Assembly (NCBI RefSeq): GCF_023856365.1
Contig: NC_064547.1
Location: forward strand, 23,248,168 to 23,312,167
Length of the DNA: 64,000 nt
Reading direction: 5' to 3'
From: Brienomyrus brachyistius
Taxonomy: Eukaryota > Chordata > Actinopteri > Osteoglossiformes > Mormyridae
Shown: positions 21,196-32,019 of the stretch, one piece after another
Position numbering within the stretch: the first letter of the stretch is position 1
Layout of the letters: each line of letters starts with the position of its first letter
Made by a program: the position numbers and the translations under genes
The notes under the pieces: generated by a model
The model's database searches: none
Seen by the model: the letters and a program-made list of their open reading frames with translations, nothing else
What the model was told of the DNA's origin: nothing

Positions 21196-23282
21196 CAGTT
21201 TTTCTCAGTCGCTTTCATGCAATTTCCTCATCAGAAACGCCATTCTCACCACTCTTAATGCAGTTGTCAAAACAGTAACACAGTTCCCACACAAATGAGC
21301 ATTTCTCATCTGACTTTTGACAATTCGTCAAAGCAGTTCATACGTTCATCACTGAGAGCTGCAGGTCTTTCACTCGCTTTGATACTGTCGCATAATGCAT
21401 TAGTGTCATCAATCAAAAAGTTTTAAACTTTCAGGTACGTAGTAATGAGTAAGGCCAATCACACATTGTCAGTGGTAACAATAAAATTGGTCTTCAATTG
21501 AAAATAAATGGAATTACATGTTCTCAGATAAGAATCAGGTGAAACAAAGAGAAACACATGTTCACAATGTTACAGTGTATCACAGGTGCATGTCATGCCA
21601 CTAAATTGCATTCATACAAGCATATATAGATGCTCATATTCCATTTAGTGCATAGTGCTGAAGATGGAGCAGGAAGTTGTGAGAGGGCGTGATGTTCGAA
21701 TGGCAAGAGGCAGAGGAGTTCGCAGAGGACAAGGACAAAGAAGGGCTCAAGGAAGACAACGGAGTAGAAGAGAACCACTGCCTCATTCTGTCACATGAGC
21801 AGCAGATGGCAGTTGTGGGTATGGTGAGGGAAAACAATGCCATTAGGCTAACAGAAATCCAAGCGTAATACTGCGGAGGACAATGGCATTTTTGAAAACA
21901 TCACCTCTGTGAGTCTCTCCACCATTGACAGAGTGCCGAAAAAACTGTACAAGGTTCCGTTTGAGAGGAACAGTGAAAGAGTAAAAGAACTAAGACACCA
22001 GTATGTACAGGCGAGGAAATTCATATTTGTCCTTGACAAGATTTCATGATCAACATGAACACTCTTGCTCTCTTTTGCTCCTTCTTACAGTATTTACAGT
22101 ATATACGAACGTTATATATGTTTGTTTCTATTTTATATAGAATACTTGAGTTGGAGCCCAGTGAGACCCAGCACATTTTGGTGTAAGTAGATGAAGCAGG
22201 ATTTAACCTAAACAAAGTAAGGCAACGTGGCAGGAATATAATAGGTCAGAGGGCCACAGTCGATGTCCCAGGCCAGCGTTGGGACAATATCACAATGTGT
22301 GCTGCTATTGCTAAACATGGAATCATTCACAATGCAGCCATTACTGGGCCCTGCAACACCGACCGGCTTCTTCAGTTTTTGGATGGGCTCTACAATGCTC
22401 TTATTCCAGGAAGTGCAAGGGGGATTGTGAGGGCCAACATGTCATGCTGTGTTGTGAATTGGTACAATGTACATTTTACCCATTCAAACCATGTGAGGGA
22501 ATGGTTTAAAACCCACCAACAAATGATGATGGTGTTCCTGCCACCTTATTCACCATTCCTCAACCCTATTGAGGAATTCTTCTCTGCTTGGAGGTGGAAG
22601 GTATATGATTGCAGGCCCTATGATCAAATGTTATTACTGGAGGCGATGGATGCTGGCTGTGTGGGCATCACACCTGAGGCTATTCAGGCCTGGGTGCGGC
22701 ATGCCAAAAGATCTTCCCCGCTCTGTCTCAGAAGAGAAAATATCAGGTGTGATGTAGACACAATGATGCAGCCTATCAGGGAAGAGAGACTGGATGCCCA
22801 TTGAGGGATTTCACAGCACATCTGTGCCCCCCCTGCTTTAAACCAGGGGGTATGTAAGACAGTAATTTGATGCAGGTTTATCCATCTATACATATCTGTA
22901 TAAATGTACTACATACTGTAACATAATGTACTACAGTAAATGTACAATGTTCAATTCCATATTTTTGTGTATTTTTTCTTACTTGGTTCTTTCTCAGTCA
23001 CAGTAATTATCTGTAAATTTACAAATGTTTCACATCACATTTGCTGACTAAGTCTTGATGCACGTGTGAAAGTGTTTTATTCATTTGTCGCAGTGTTGAG
23101 GCGGTTGACTGATGTTTGATGCTCTGACACACGTGCGCAAGGTTATGATTGTTTTAGTAGCTTCTGCACAGGTGATTTAGTGTTAGGAGATGCATGGACT
23201 GTTTTGAGAACTGCCTTAAGAGCGGTGAGGATGGTGTTTCTGATGAGCATGAAATTGCATGAAAGCGATGGAGGAAAAACTG
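21196..23282 (+). mobile_element. IS630/Tc1-like DNA transposon with 81-85 bp terminal inverted repeats
   Basis: The left TIR (21196-21276) starts CAGTTTTTCTCAGTCGCTTT. The right TIR (23198-23282), read in reverse, starts CAGTTTTTCCTCCATCGCTT. They match over about 80 bases to TCAAAACAGT. A TA precedes the left end; the right flank is CA, which could be a mutated TA. Inside is one decayed transposase on the plus strand. The family is the fish DDE type with YSPFLNPIEEFF near its C-terminus. Confidence 0.9.
21664..22804 (+). pseudogene. DDE transposase pseudogene (IS630/Tc1 superfamily)
   Basis: A basic N-terminus (RGRDVRMARGRGVRRGQGQR) opens at 21664 and stops at 21796. A middle segment continues in another frame (STIDRVPKKLYKVPFER). 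The catalytic half is open from about 22187 to 22804. The first Asp is kept (VDEAGFNL, 22190). The second, expected in a DN motif, reads WYN at 22460-22468, so Asp is replaced by Tyr. The Glu is kept in NPIEEFF. Stops, frameshifts and the lost catalytic residue make it inactive. Confidence 0.88.
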
Positions 23283-23284
23283 CA

Positions 23285-23810
23285 ACATAATAACCACGGT
23301 CTGTAGATCTCCGGAGATAGCTTTTGGATTTTTGTTCTTAAAAATCATACAGTCTGGCCTTAGGGTGAATTAATAGCGAATAGTGCTCCTGGGAAGACTC
23401 GGCTGCCTTCAGGGATCTCTTTTTCTGAATAATCCCTCTAACTGTAGAATGATGGGTTTCACATGGTTTTAAAATGGCCGTATAACCCTTCTCAGACTGA
23501 TTAACAGCAACATTTGCATATCTGAGATCAGGGCCAGTCAATCATATAGCCAACATTGACGGCTGCCTAGGGCACCAACTTCTTAGGGGCCGCCGACTTG
23601 CCAGCCAATTGTACATTGCCTTGAATGGGGGATGCCAGCGGTGATGCTCACCCAGGGCGCCACATTGGCTATAGGATCAATACTGTCTGAGATCACTGCG
23701 GGTGTCTTTTCTCTTTGACAAAGTGTCAACACAAACCTGAATGTTAATTAACTTGATAATTCCTTTAGAAGCAATAGACAAGTACTTACTTTTCCCTGCT
23801 TGGATTCTAC
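23285..23810. other. Gene-free stretch
   Basis: Nothing recognisable except a weak SINE-like piece near 23600-23690 (CACCCAGGGCGCCACATTGG). Confidence 0.4.
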
Positions 23811-23811
23811 A

Positions 23812-23937
23812 TCCATCCATCCATTTTCCAAAAAGCTTATCCTACTGGGTAGCGGGGGGTCCGGAGCCTATCCCAGAAGCAATGGGCATGAGGCAGGGAA
23901 CAACCCAGGATGGGAGGCCAGTCCATCGCAGGGGACT
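23812..23937 (-). mobile_element. SINE fragment (tail half)
   Basis: CATCCATCCATCCATTTTCC, then GGTCCGGAGCCTATCCCAGA and CAGGGAACAACCCAGGATGG, ending at CCATCGCAGGGGA. The tRNA-like head is missing. Confidence 0.92.
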
Positions 23938-24088
23938 GGATTCTACATTCCAGGTTATTTCTTGTTGAATAAATAATGACATATTAACGCCATGTATCTG
24001 TAAGAGGCTGTCCTTTCTTTTTCACATCATTGTATCATTCTTCACTGTTAAGCAGTGGTGAAATATGGTCTGGGAGATTAATCACATG

Positions 24089-24250
24089 GTGTTTCCCAAC
24101 CTGGTCCTCAGGGACCCAGATATGGTCCAGGTTTTTGCTCCCTCCCATCTCCCTACCGGGCAGTCCACGGTTTTGCTCCCTACTTGGAGCTAGGATGGAG
24201 CAAAAACATGGACTGTCTGTGGGTTCCTGAGGACTGGAGTGGGAAACACT
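24089..24250. mobile_element. Palindromic MITE, best copy of its family
   Basis: The left end is GTGTTTCCCAACCTGGTCCT and the right end is AGGACTGGAGTGGGAAACAC, inverted copies. The inner inverted motifs are TTTTTGCTCCCTCCCATCTC and GGATGGAGCAAAAAC. There is no coding capacity. The short ends suggest a hAT-like origin; I could not see a convincing 8-bp target duplication. Confidence 0.85.
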
Positions 24251-24254
24251 GGAT

Positions 24255-25040
24255 TAGTGCAACATGTTTGTGGTTCTTCCATTAAAGGGTCAGGGATATT
24301 GCACCCAATGAGGAACATGGACAAGTGTATGATATTTTACTTATGTGTTACTTAGGTGTTACTTAGGTGTTACTGCCGCCTATGTCGGCTATACGCTCTA
24401 TGCAGAGTTTTCTGGCAAGATTATCATCATGGCTCTTAGAAATGACTGTTATATGAGCACTGGCAGCTAGCCCCCATTTCGGAATGACATTTAAATGGAT
24501 CCCCAATCTTTAATAACCTTCCGTAACCTCACTTTTGACTCCCTGCCTCTTTGTCCCAGCCGTAGGGTGGTAGTACAAACAGAAGGGCAGCCTCCCCACA
24601 TGCTGCCCTTGCAACTAAATTTAGTGTGACCGCTGTGCCAATGAAAGACAATTCACAACGGTGACGAGGCACCTGGCAGGTCAGCAAGGCGACATTCCTG
24701 ATGCTATAAACATAAGACAATAATAATGGAGGAGTGACTTTGAGAAAAAAAAACACACATTATGGGACAAAGCTGGAAAGATAGGGTCTTGAGACTTCTA
24801 GGAAAATGTGCTTGTTTATTTCAACATAAAAACAGTGCTGTATAGAACGCATAAGGAAAATGCTGTGAACGTAAGTTTCAAAATGAAAAAGTGACAAAGG
24901 CTATGGTTTAATAATTTCTTTGTGTGAATCACACAGCACTGCTCTCTTTCCTAATAAAAGGACTTTTATTATTTTATTATTATCATTCCATCCTTCCATC
25001 CATCCATATACATATATGAGCCCCCATACACACATATATG
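24255..25040. other. Gene-free, mostly unique stretch
   Basis: 24520-24740 is complex, repeat-free sequence and could be a conserved noncoding element, but nothing in it is diagnostic. Confidence 0.35.
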
Positions 25041-25050
25041 CAGCATACAT

Positions 25051-25076
25051 ATGTGTGTGTGTGTGTGTGTGTGTGA
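25051..25076. repeat. (GT)n microsatellite
   Basis: About 13 GT units. GTATAT-type imperfect repeats follow at 25150-25212. Confidence 0.95.
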
Positions 25077-25213
25077 AGGTCCCCAAAATGTGATAAAAAC
25101 GTGTTATTTTGATGTTACGGGACCATTTTTTCAATCCCCACAAAGATCTATATTTATGTGTGTGTATATATGTTTGTATGTATGTGCATGGTATGTGTGT
25201 GTGTATATATACA

Positions 25214-25725
25214 CAGTGGTACCTTGGTTTGCGAGCATAATTCGTTCTGGAAATGTGCTTGTATTCCAAAGTACTCGTATATCAAAGTGAATCACTGCTA
25301 TCTGTTGGCTCACTGGAATCTTTTTGTTTTTGTGCAACTTTAACAAGGAGCCTATTCAATGACAGTTGCTTTTGCCTCCTTTTCGATTTTGCTGAAATGT
25401 GACATTGTATTGTCGTTAAACAGATTCACTGCTCGTACTGCTACACCCTTATTCGGGTGGTGCTTTTCTATTAAATTTTGACTATACAAGTGAGGCACGC
25501 AAACCGAGACCGAGAATGGGAAACGATTACCCATAATACTGCAGCATGAGAGAGAGAAGAACCATCGGCTGAGTTGCGATCACGTGACGCTACGTGGACA
25601 AAGCGTATACGTAATACTCGTGTTGCAAGACCGCGCTCGTTTATCAAGTTAGAATTTATTGAAATATTTTACTCGTCTTGCAAAACACTCGCAGACCATG
25701 TTACTCGCAATCCAAGGTTTAACTG
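25214..25725 (-). mobile_element. pogo/Tigger-type transposon, internal deletion derivative
   Basis: The left end is CAGTGGTACCTTGGTTTGCG. The right end in reverse is CAGTTAAACCTTGGATTGCG. Both sit in TATA sequence. On the minus strand the interior still codes for a transposase C-terminal piece (NLIEKHHPNKG, AVNLFNDNTMSHF), which resembles Tigger-family transposases. At 512 bp most of the gene is gone. Confidence 0.75.
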
Positions 25726-26059
25726 TATATATAATCTTTCTGGGTATGTATGTGTATATAGAAACTTTATTTATAACTGAGCTCTGGATTGGGGGGGCAA
25801 GATTTACAGACAAACTCAAAGAAGGAGGTTCAATATCATTTAGTTTGCCCCTTTGCTCCAAGTAACTTCTCAGCATTTCTTGCAGTTTCCTTTCAGACTC
25901 AACAGTATGCTTACCTTAACCTCAAAGTGATGCACTAGGAAGGCTGGGTCATTCTGTATTTTTAAGAGGTAATCATTTATACCCATCTTAAAATAGCAAA
26001 AAAATTATGCTTACACTGTCCAAGTCAAGTATAAGGACTAGCACACATATAACTGTGTC

Positions 26060-26725
26060 CCCACACACCTCAACAACTAGATGATTAAGTTTGCAGATGA
26101 TACGACAGTGATCGTACTCATCTCGGGCAAGGAGAGTGAGCTGGCATACAGGGACGAGGTGGAGCGGCTGTCAGAGTGGTGCAGAATGAACAACCTGCTC
26201 CTCAACACCACAAAAACAAAGGGGCTGGTGATTGATTCCAGAAAAAATAAAACTGACATCCAGTCACACCATCGCCGGAGCTTATGTAGAGAGGGTCCCG
26301 GTGTTCAGGTTCCTGGGTATTGAACTGGAGGATGACCTCACCTGGAGTCTCCCCAAAAACCTGCCCCTTGCCTTTTACCACTTTTCCATCGAGAGCGTAC
26401 TTACGTACGGACTCTGCGTGTGGTTCAGCTGCTGCACTTCCTCAGGTGTGAAAGCTCTCCACGGGGTCATCAGGGGAGCAGAGAAAACAGCTGGCTGCTC
26501 TTTCCCCACCCTGGAACAAATCTACACCTCCTGATGCCGGACATTTTACAAGCCATGGACATTTTACTTGATTCATCACACTGTCTCTTTCAGCTTTTGC
26601 CATCAGGCAAGAGATACAGAACTATGAAATTCAGGACAAACCGCCTAAAAAACAGTTTTTATCCGAAAACAATCATGGCTCGAACTCAAAATAGATCTGT
26701 TAATTTTTACATTTCATAAGTGCAA
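26060..26725 (+). mobile_element. CR1/L2-group LINE, 3' part of the reverse transcriptase
   Basis: KFADDTTVIVLISG holds the catalytic FADD motif, then LSEWCRMNNLLLNTTKTK, VERVPVFRFLGIELEDDLTW, IESVLTYGLCVWF and LPSGKRYRT-K-RTNRLKNSFYPK. There are frameshifts near 26230 and 26530. About 30 codons are missing between DLTWS and the IESVLTY block. The last conserved codons are followed by the element's 3' end. Confidence 0.9.
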
Positions 26726-26762
26726 TTTGTATAGTCAGTGCAATTTGTATATTTTTGATATA

Positions 26763-26961
26763 CAGTGATCCCCCTGCTATATCGCGGTTCAGCCATCGCA
26801 CCTCCGCTATATCGCGGATTATTCCCCGACGCATCACAGTTCTCTGCATATCACGTGCCTTGCTTGTGGTCCGATTGTTGTGAGGAAACTTTCTGTGAAC
26901 CCAAACTGACCTTAAAATGTTTTTATTTTTACGTATTCCATTATGTATACAGAGAGAGAGA

Positions 26962-27031
<70 letters not shown>

Positions 27032-27186
27032 GTTACTCATATCCTTAGCCTGACATGCATATATCATATTACAGAGTGTGTTTTAATAAGTTTACATGTG
27101 TTTAAAGAGTGTGGGAGGGGTATTTTAAGGCTTAAACTATAAAAAAAAAATTATTTATATGATCTTTCTACAGTATATCGCGGACA
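26763..27186. mobile_element. Probable non-autonomous mariner/Tigger-like element
   Basis: The left end is ACAGTGATCCCCCTGCTATA then TCGCGG. On the right CAGTATATCGCGGAC lies in the same orientation, so the pairing is unsure. ATATCGCGG repeats are typical of fish mariner-type ends. A large microsatellite occupies the middle. Confidence 0.4.
26951..27031. repeat. (GA)n-(GT)n-(AT)n-(TTA)n compound microsatellite
   Basis: Four simple-repeat types in direct succession, ending in about 11 ATT units. Confidence 0.97.
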
Positions 27187-27189
27187 ATA

Positions 27190-27940
27190 ACGATTATCTT
27201 ATCTTATTAGAACAGCATAATTTCTTAAGTGCCATGAGAAATATTGACACATGACACTGTGGCCACCAGGGTTATTGGTTTGATTGTTGGCCTGGCACTG
27301 TGTACTTTGACACGTCACACTGAATTGCCCATATTTTGTGCCAAAAGCCCCCTGAGACACACTCCAGGCCATGAATATGTATGAGACAAAAAATGGACTG
27401 AAGGATGATGTTACCCACCTGCACCGTGGAGTCAGGTGACAAACGTCTCTCTCATTACACAGCACTGTGTGAACTAGAGCCGGTTTTAATATTGTCTGGC
27501 CTGTTCAAATGTAAACAACTTAGATCAGCTTGAACTTGAAGGGAACAGTGTTCAATAGCTGGTACAAGACCGTTGTCACATCCCCCCATATGCACAGTTT
27601 ATCTTTTGAGATTTAAAACTGAAATGCATAACAATATGACCTTTTGAAAGGTATGGAAATTACAGTTACAGAAATAGCATTCGGTATCTTTGAGAATACT
27701 TGAACTATTAAAAAATCCAATCTCATAATCACATACTAAACCAGCTCAGTCAAGGATTTGATGACTAAAGGCCTTCAGCTCTTAAAAACAGTTTTATACA
27801 CCCCCTTTCTGCAGCACTTTCCACATAATGGTCTGTTGCTAAGCAACTGTAAAATAAAGCAGATACCTCCAAAGTCAGATAACCTCCAAGCCTCTCCTTT
27901 TGCCCTTCATTTCATGTGTGCTTCATACTGTATTTGGGGG
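27190..27940. other. Gene-free stretch
   Basis: No exon recognised and no repeat family assigned. Confidence 0.45.
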
Positions 27941-27944
27941 GGGG

Positions 27945-28205
27945 TACAGTGGCTCTGGGGGCAGCACTGTGTCCTCACACCTTCTGGCTTAGAGGTTTGA
28001 GTCTCGCTCTGTTGGTAGTTCTCCCTCTGCTCACATCAACATCCTCCTTCCCACAGACCAAAAGTCCGTACCTCTACAGAAAATAGCATATAAATGTGAG
28101 TGTGTCCTGTGATGGAATACCATCCTGTCCAGTTTGTCCCTGGTCCTGTACTTCCTGGGACAGACTTCAAGCCCACTGTGACCCCAAAATGTAGAAGACA
28201 GATGA
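27945..28205 (+). mobile_element. Diverged SINE copy
   Basis: GGGTACAGTGGCTCTGGGGG, then AGGTTTGAGTCTCGC (B-box-like), ACAGACCAAAAGTCCGT and GTGTCCTGTGATGGAATACC follow the order of the family but are strongly diverged. Confidence 0.7.
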
Positions 28206-28209
28206 ATTA

Positions 28210-29140
28210 AATCATTACATTAAACCAATTAACATGGCATATTATAATGTATTAAATGAATTCCTCTGCTTCTTATATCTTAAAACTCTGGACAGCTGGA
28301 CAGTTCAGTCTCATGCAGCTGAAAACTATTAAGAATTTTGTGATGGTCAGCTGCAGGCAGATTTACTGTAGAAGTTTCTGTGCCTATTCTTGAGATTTGG
28401 CCTTTAGAGTGATAGTAAATGCTAAGTGGTTTTAATAGTGTTAGCGGAATACAGAAGCAAATAAAATTTAGTTGTTTAATGCAGGCCTTCTGTCAGCTGA
28501 AAACAGAAGTAATACTGTTGTTGCACTTTGTCTTTATTTTTGCATTATTTGTTTGCATCTGTGCACTTTATGTACTTCACTGCAGTATGCAAAAGAATTC
28601 CTCCTTGGAATCAATAAAATGCATCTTATCAAATATTTTTTTTATTATTTAAGCTACGTTAATGTTAATCTGATTACATGATCATGTTACAGTGTGCTGC
28701 TGAGTGTGTGCATGTTCTGTTCTCCTATACTGCACCAGACTGTGGGTGCATTCTATTCTTCTATATTGCACCAGACTCTGTGTGTGTTCTGTTCAACTGT
28801 ATGGCACTAGCTGCATTGTCAGTATCATAATTCATCCATCCATTTTCCTTTCTCGCTTATCTCATGCAGGGTCCCAATGCTCATATTCCATGATGTCAGA
28901 CTATCACAGGGGACACAATACTGAGGATTTCAAGACATTAATCCCACTGAACTACTTGACTTTGATGTCTTGATAATGACTAGAGAACTAGGATGAAACG
29001 TAAATGAATATGTATTAGTAATGTCAGTAAAGTTTGAAATAACAATACAAAGTAAATCCTTTAGAAATCTCTTGAAATAAATGCTCAACATATGCTTCAC
29101 TATAAATTTTGTATATGATCTTTATTTTCAAATCCGTCTT
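28210..29140. other. Gene-free stretch
   Basis: A minor threefold repeat (TACTGCACCAGACT-TG-GTG-ATTCT) covers 28715-28810. A SINE tail trace (CATCCATCCATTTTCC) is at 28833. Nothing else seen. Confidence 0.45.
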
Positions 29141-29144
29141 CCAA

Positions 29145-29795
29145 CCAATGATCCGGTATATGTACACACACAGGCTGAGGAAGGAGGCCTTCCAAGCTTG
29201 GTTGGCTCTTGGGACTCTTGAAGCAGTTGACAGGTACTGGCTGGCCAAGTGGAAAGTGGCTTTTTCAGTTTCTGAAGTAAAAACTCGGGTGTGGGAGGAG
29301 TTTGGTGAGGCCATGGAGAAGGACTTTCGGTCAGCCTCAAAAAGGTTATGATAAACCGTTAGGTGACTTGGTCTGGGGGGAAGTAGCGCTTTACCCATAC
29401 TGTTTACAACAGGGATAGAGAATTGTTGAGGTCACTAAATTATTCAAAAAACTCTTCAGTGGTAGGGCTCTGGGGGTGGATGAGGTTCGCCCAGAGTTCT
29501 TGACAGCTCTTTATGTTGTTGGGCTGTCGTTGGCTGACACACCTCTTCCACATTGCGTGGACATTAAGGACAGTGTCTTTGGATTGGCAGACTGGGGTGG
29601 GGGGTCCCACTCTTTAAGAAAGGGGACTGCAGGATGTGTTCCGGCTTCAGGGGAATCACAGTCCTCAGCCTTCCTGGGAAGGTCTATGCCTACTGGAGAG
29701 GATTGGTCGAACCTCAGATTCAGGAGATAAAATGCAGATTCTATCTTGGCCACGGAACCCTTGTCCAGCTTTTCACCCTCATAAGCATACTGGAG
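29145..29795 (+). mobile_element. LINE fragment, 5' part of an interrupted copy
   Basis: KEAFQAWLALGTLEAVDRYW and VWEEFGEAMEKDF are followed by GVDEVRPEFLTAL and [20 protein letters not shown]. They belong to the same LINE family as 4930-5245. Several frameshifts and small deletions are present. The copy breaks off after ISILEG, where an L2-type sequence begins. Confidence 0.88.
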
Positions 29796-30592
29796 GGTTA
29801 TCCAAAATCAACAGTTTTTCCCTTGACATTGATAACTGCTCCGTTTTCCCTTCTCCACAATTTAAGAGTCTGGGTGTCATCTTCGATAGTACCCTCTCCT
29901 TTCAGTCCCATGTAAATAATATCACCCGGTCTGCATATTTCCATCTCCGTAATATCAAACGTCTTCGCCACTCCCTCACCCCCCAGGCTGCTGCTATTCT
30001 TGTTCATAGTCTCGTTACCTCTCGATTGGATTATTGTAATTCCCTCCTCCTAGGTCTTCCCCAAAAACCCTTCCCAAATTACAACTCGTTCACAACTCGG
30101 CCGCTCGGATTATTAGCGGGACACCATCCCTCCACAGCATTACATCCACCTTGCTGAAGCTTCACTGGCTCTCGGTCAAGTTTCGTATTGAATTCAAAAC
30201 CCTTCTCTTAACGTTCAAGGCCATTCACGTCCTGGCACCTCTGTACCTGCATGATGGTGCACCTCCCGCACCCTCAGATCATCTTCTTCTATTCACTTGG
30301 CAGTGCCCTCTGCCCGCCTTACCACCATGGGGTACAGGGCCTTCAGTCGCTCTGCGCCACAGCTCTGGAACTCACTCCCACCAGATATCAGAAACTTCAA
30401 TTAACTTTCACTTTTTAAATCTGCCATCAAAACCCATGTTTTTAAATTAGCATTTTCTCTCTAAATTTTCAATTTATTTATTTGATTATTGATTATTTGA
30501 TTATTGCAATTATTTTTTATGAAACTCGTTTTATTCTATGTTCTCTGTATTTTTGGGTGCTAGAAAGTTGCCTTTTAAATAAATGTATTGGT
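29796..30592 (+). mobile_element. L2-type LINE 3' end inserted in another LINE
   Basis: [40 protein letters not shown] and [18 protein letters not shown], then LHWLSVKFRIEFKTLLLTFK, are the C-terminal RT region of an L2-type LINE. The 3' tail ends in AGTTGCCTTTTAAATAAATG. It is 5'-truncated, as is normal for LINE insertions. Confidence 0.9.
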
Positions 30593-30800
30593 GTTGAACT
30601 CCACCAGGGCTGGCATTGTCACCGATTCTGTTCACTATTTTTATGGACATAATTTCTAGGTATTACCAAGGGGCAGAGGGGATCCGGTTTAGGGGCCTTA
30701 GGATCTCGTCTTTGCTTTTTGCAGATAATGTGGTCTTGTTTGCGTCCTCAGCTGGTGAACTGCAGCATGAACTGGGGTGGTTTGCAGCAGAGCAATGAAA
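30593..30800 (+). mobile_element. LINE fragment, 3' part of the interrupted copy
   Basis: CTCCACCAGGGCTGG begins the LRQG region, one base is lost, and the frame then reads SPILFTIFMDIISR, IRFRGLRISSLLFADNVVLF. The catalytic FADD reads FADN. The copy stops about 30 codons later. Confidence 0.87.
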
Positions 30801-31815
30801 ATATCTCTAAATATTCCTCAAAACAGCCATGGTTTACCTTCGTCACTGATTCACAAACATAAGGTGTTCGTTTCACCGCTTTCTGCAGGGACTCATCTGA
30901 GTCTCTCAGCTCTTCTGCAGTTGGACATAAGATGACTGGTTTTCTTTGCCTCAGCTCATTTGCTTTGCTCACCTTGTAATATTTCTATTAAACTGGGGTT
31001 TGGAGAATGGACAGGCCAGGTCATTGGCTTGAGTTGCCCTTAAATCTCCATTCTTGCCAGATATGGTCATTCTCTCTCTCCGCTTGTCAGTGGTTTCTTT
31101 GCAGTGATTCCTCCCTTCATACCTGCTTCACTGCTTCTCCTCTGAAAGGTTCACACTGAAACATCTGCACTTCTAGCAGCACCTACCTGAGCTTTCATTT
31201 CACGTCTGGTTAATCACCGGTTCTGCAGTCTTTTCACTTGAATGAGGTCACAGTTTATCCTGCCTGACCTTGTTTGGTCTTTGAGTGCCAGTTTATTCAA
31301 CTTATTTGCTGGGTTTGGGCCACAGCAGGTACAGACACTGGCAAACATCTTGCAGTTTGTCTTAAAGGTTGACACACTCAAGTTTTGTCATTTCCGCAAC
31401 TCTTGCCCCGGATTTCATGAAATACTTTTGTCTATTACTACCCCAGAGGCAAAATCGACATGTCATGAGAATGATTCATATACTCAAATACTCCCCTTTG
31501 TCTTAATTCTACGTTAATTTAAGAATTAAACATGTAAATATTTATGATTGAAAGTTTTAGTGTTGGGTGCAATTAATTGTGAGAATCACAGAAAACTATA
31601 CGATTAATTAGCTAATTTTTTTAGTTGATTCACAGCCCAAATAGATGTATCATAACGCGGCCCCGTCACCCGCCCTCTGCTGTCTAATTACCACTCCTCC
31701 CACACTCCCCAGCCTCTATCTCCAGCCCAAAAAAACCTGGTAGTCTGGTACCAAGCAGGTAGACTCAAACGTTTGACTGGACTAGTACATATATAAATAT
31801 ATACTGGTCCATTTC
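30801..31815. other. Gene-free stretch
   Basis: No exon seen. A long plus-strand frame at 31242-31517 has no recognisable domain. Confidence 0.45.
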
Positions 31816-31819
31816 AAGG

Positions 31820-32010
31820 CACAGAAGTGCACACATTTATGGACTATGGGCGATTTACAGACACCAACTCCCTTAAATGGCACATCTTGGGACTTTGGGA
31901 GGAAACACACATGGACACATGGAGAAAGGCTCAGCCTAGTAATTCCACAGACTCACGGAGCCAGTGGGAGGGAATCGATCTCACAGCCGCAGAGGTGCGA
32001 GCCCATTGCC
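31820..32010 (-). mobile_element. Diverged SINE copy (tRNA-like half)
   Basis: ATGGGCGATTTACAGACACC, then TTGGGACTTTGGGAGGAAAC, GAATCGATCTCACAGCC (decayed B box) and CCCATTGCCTGC follow the family order. Confidence 0.6.
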
Positions 32011-32019
32011 TGCAATATA

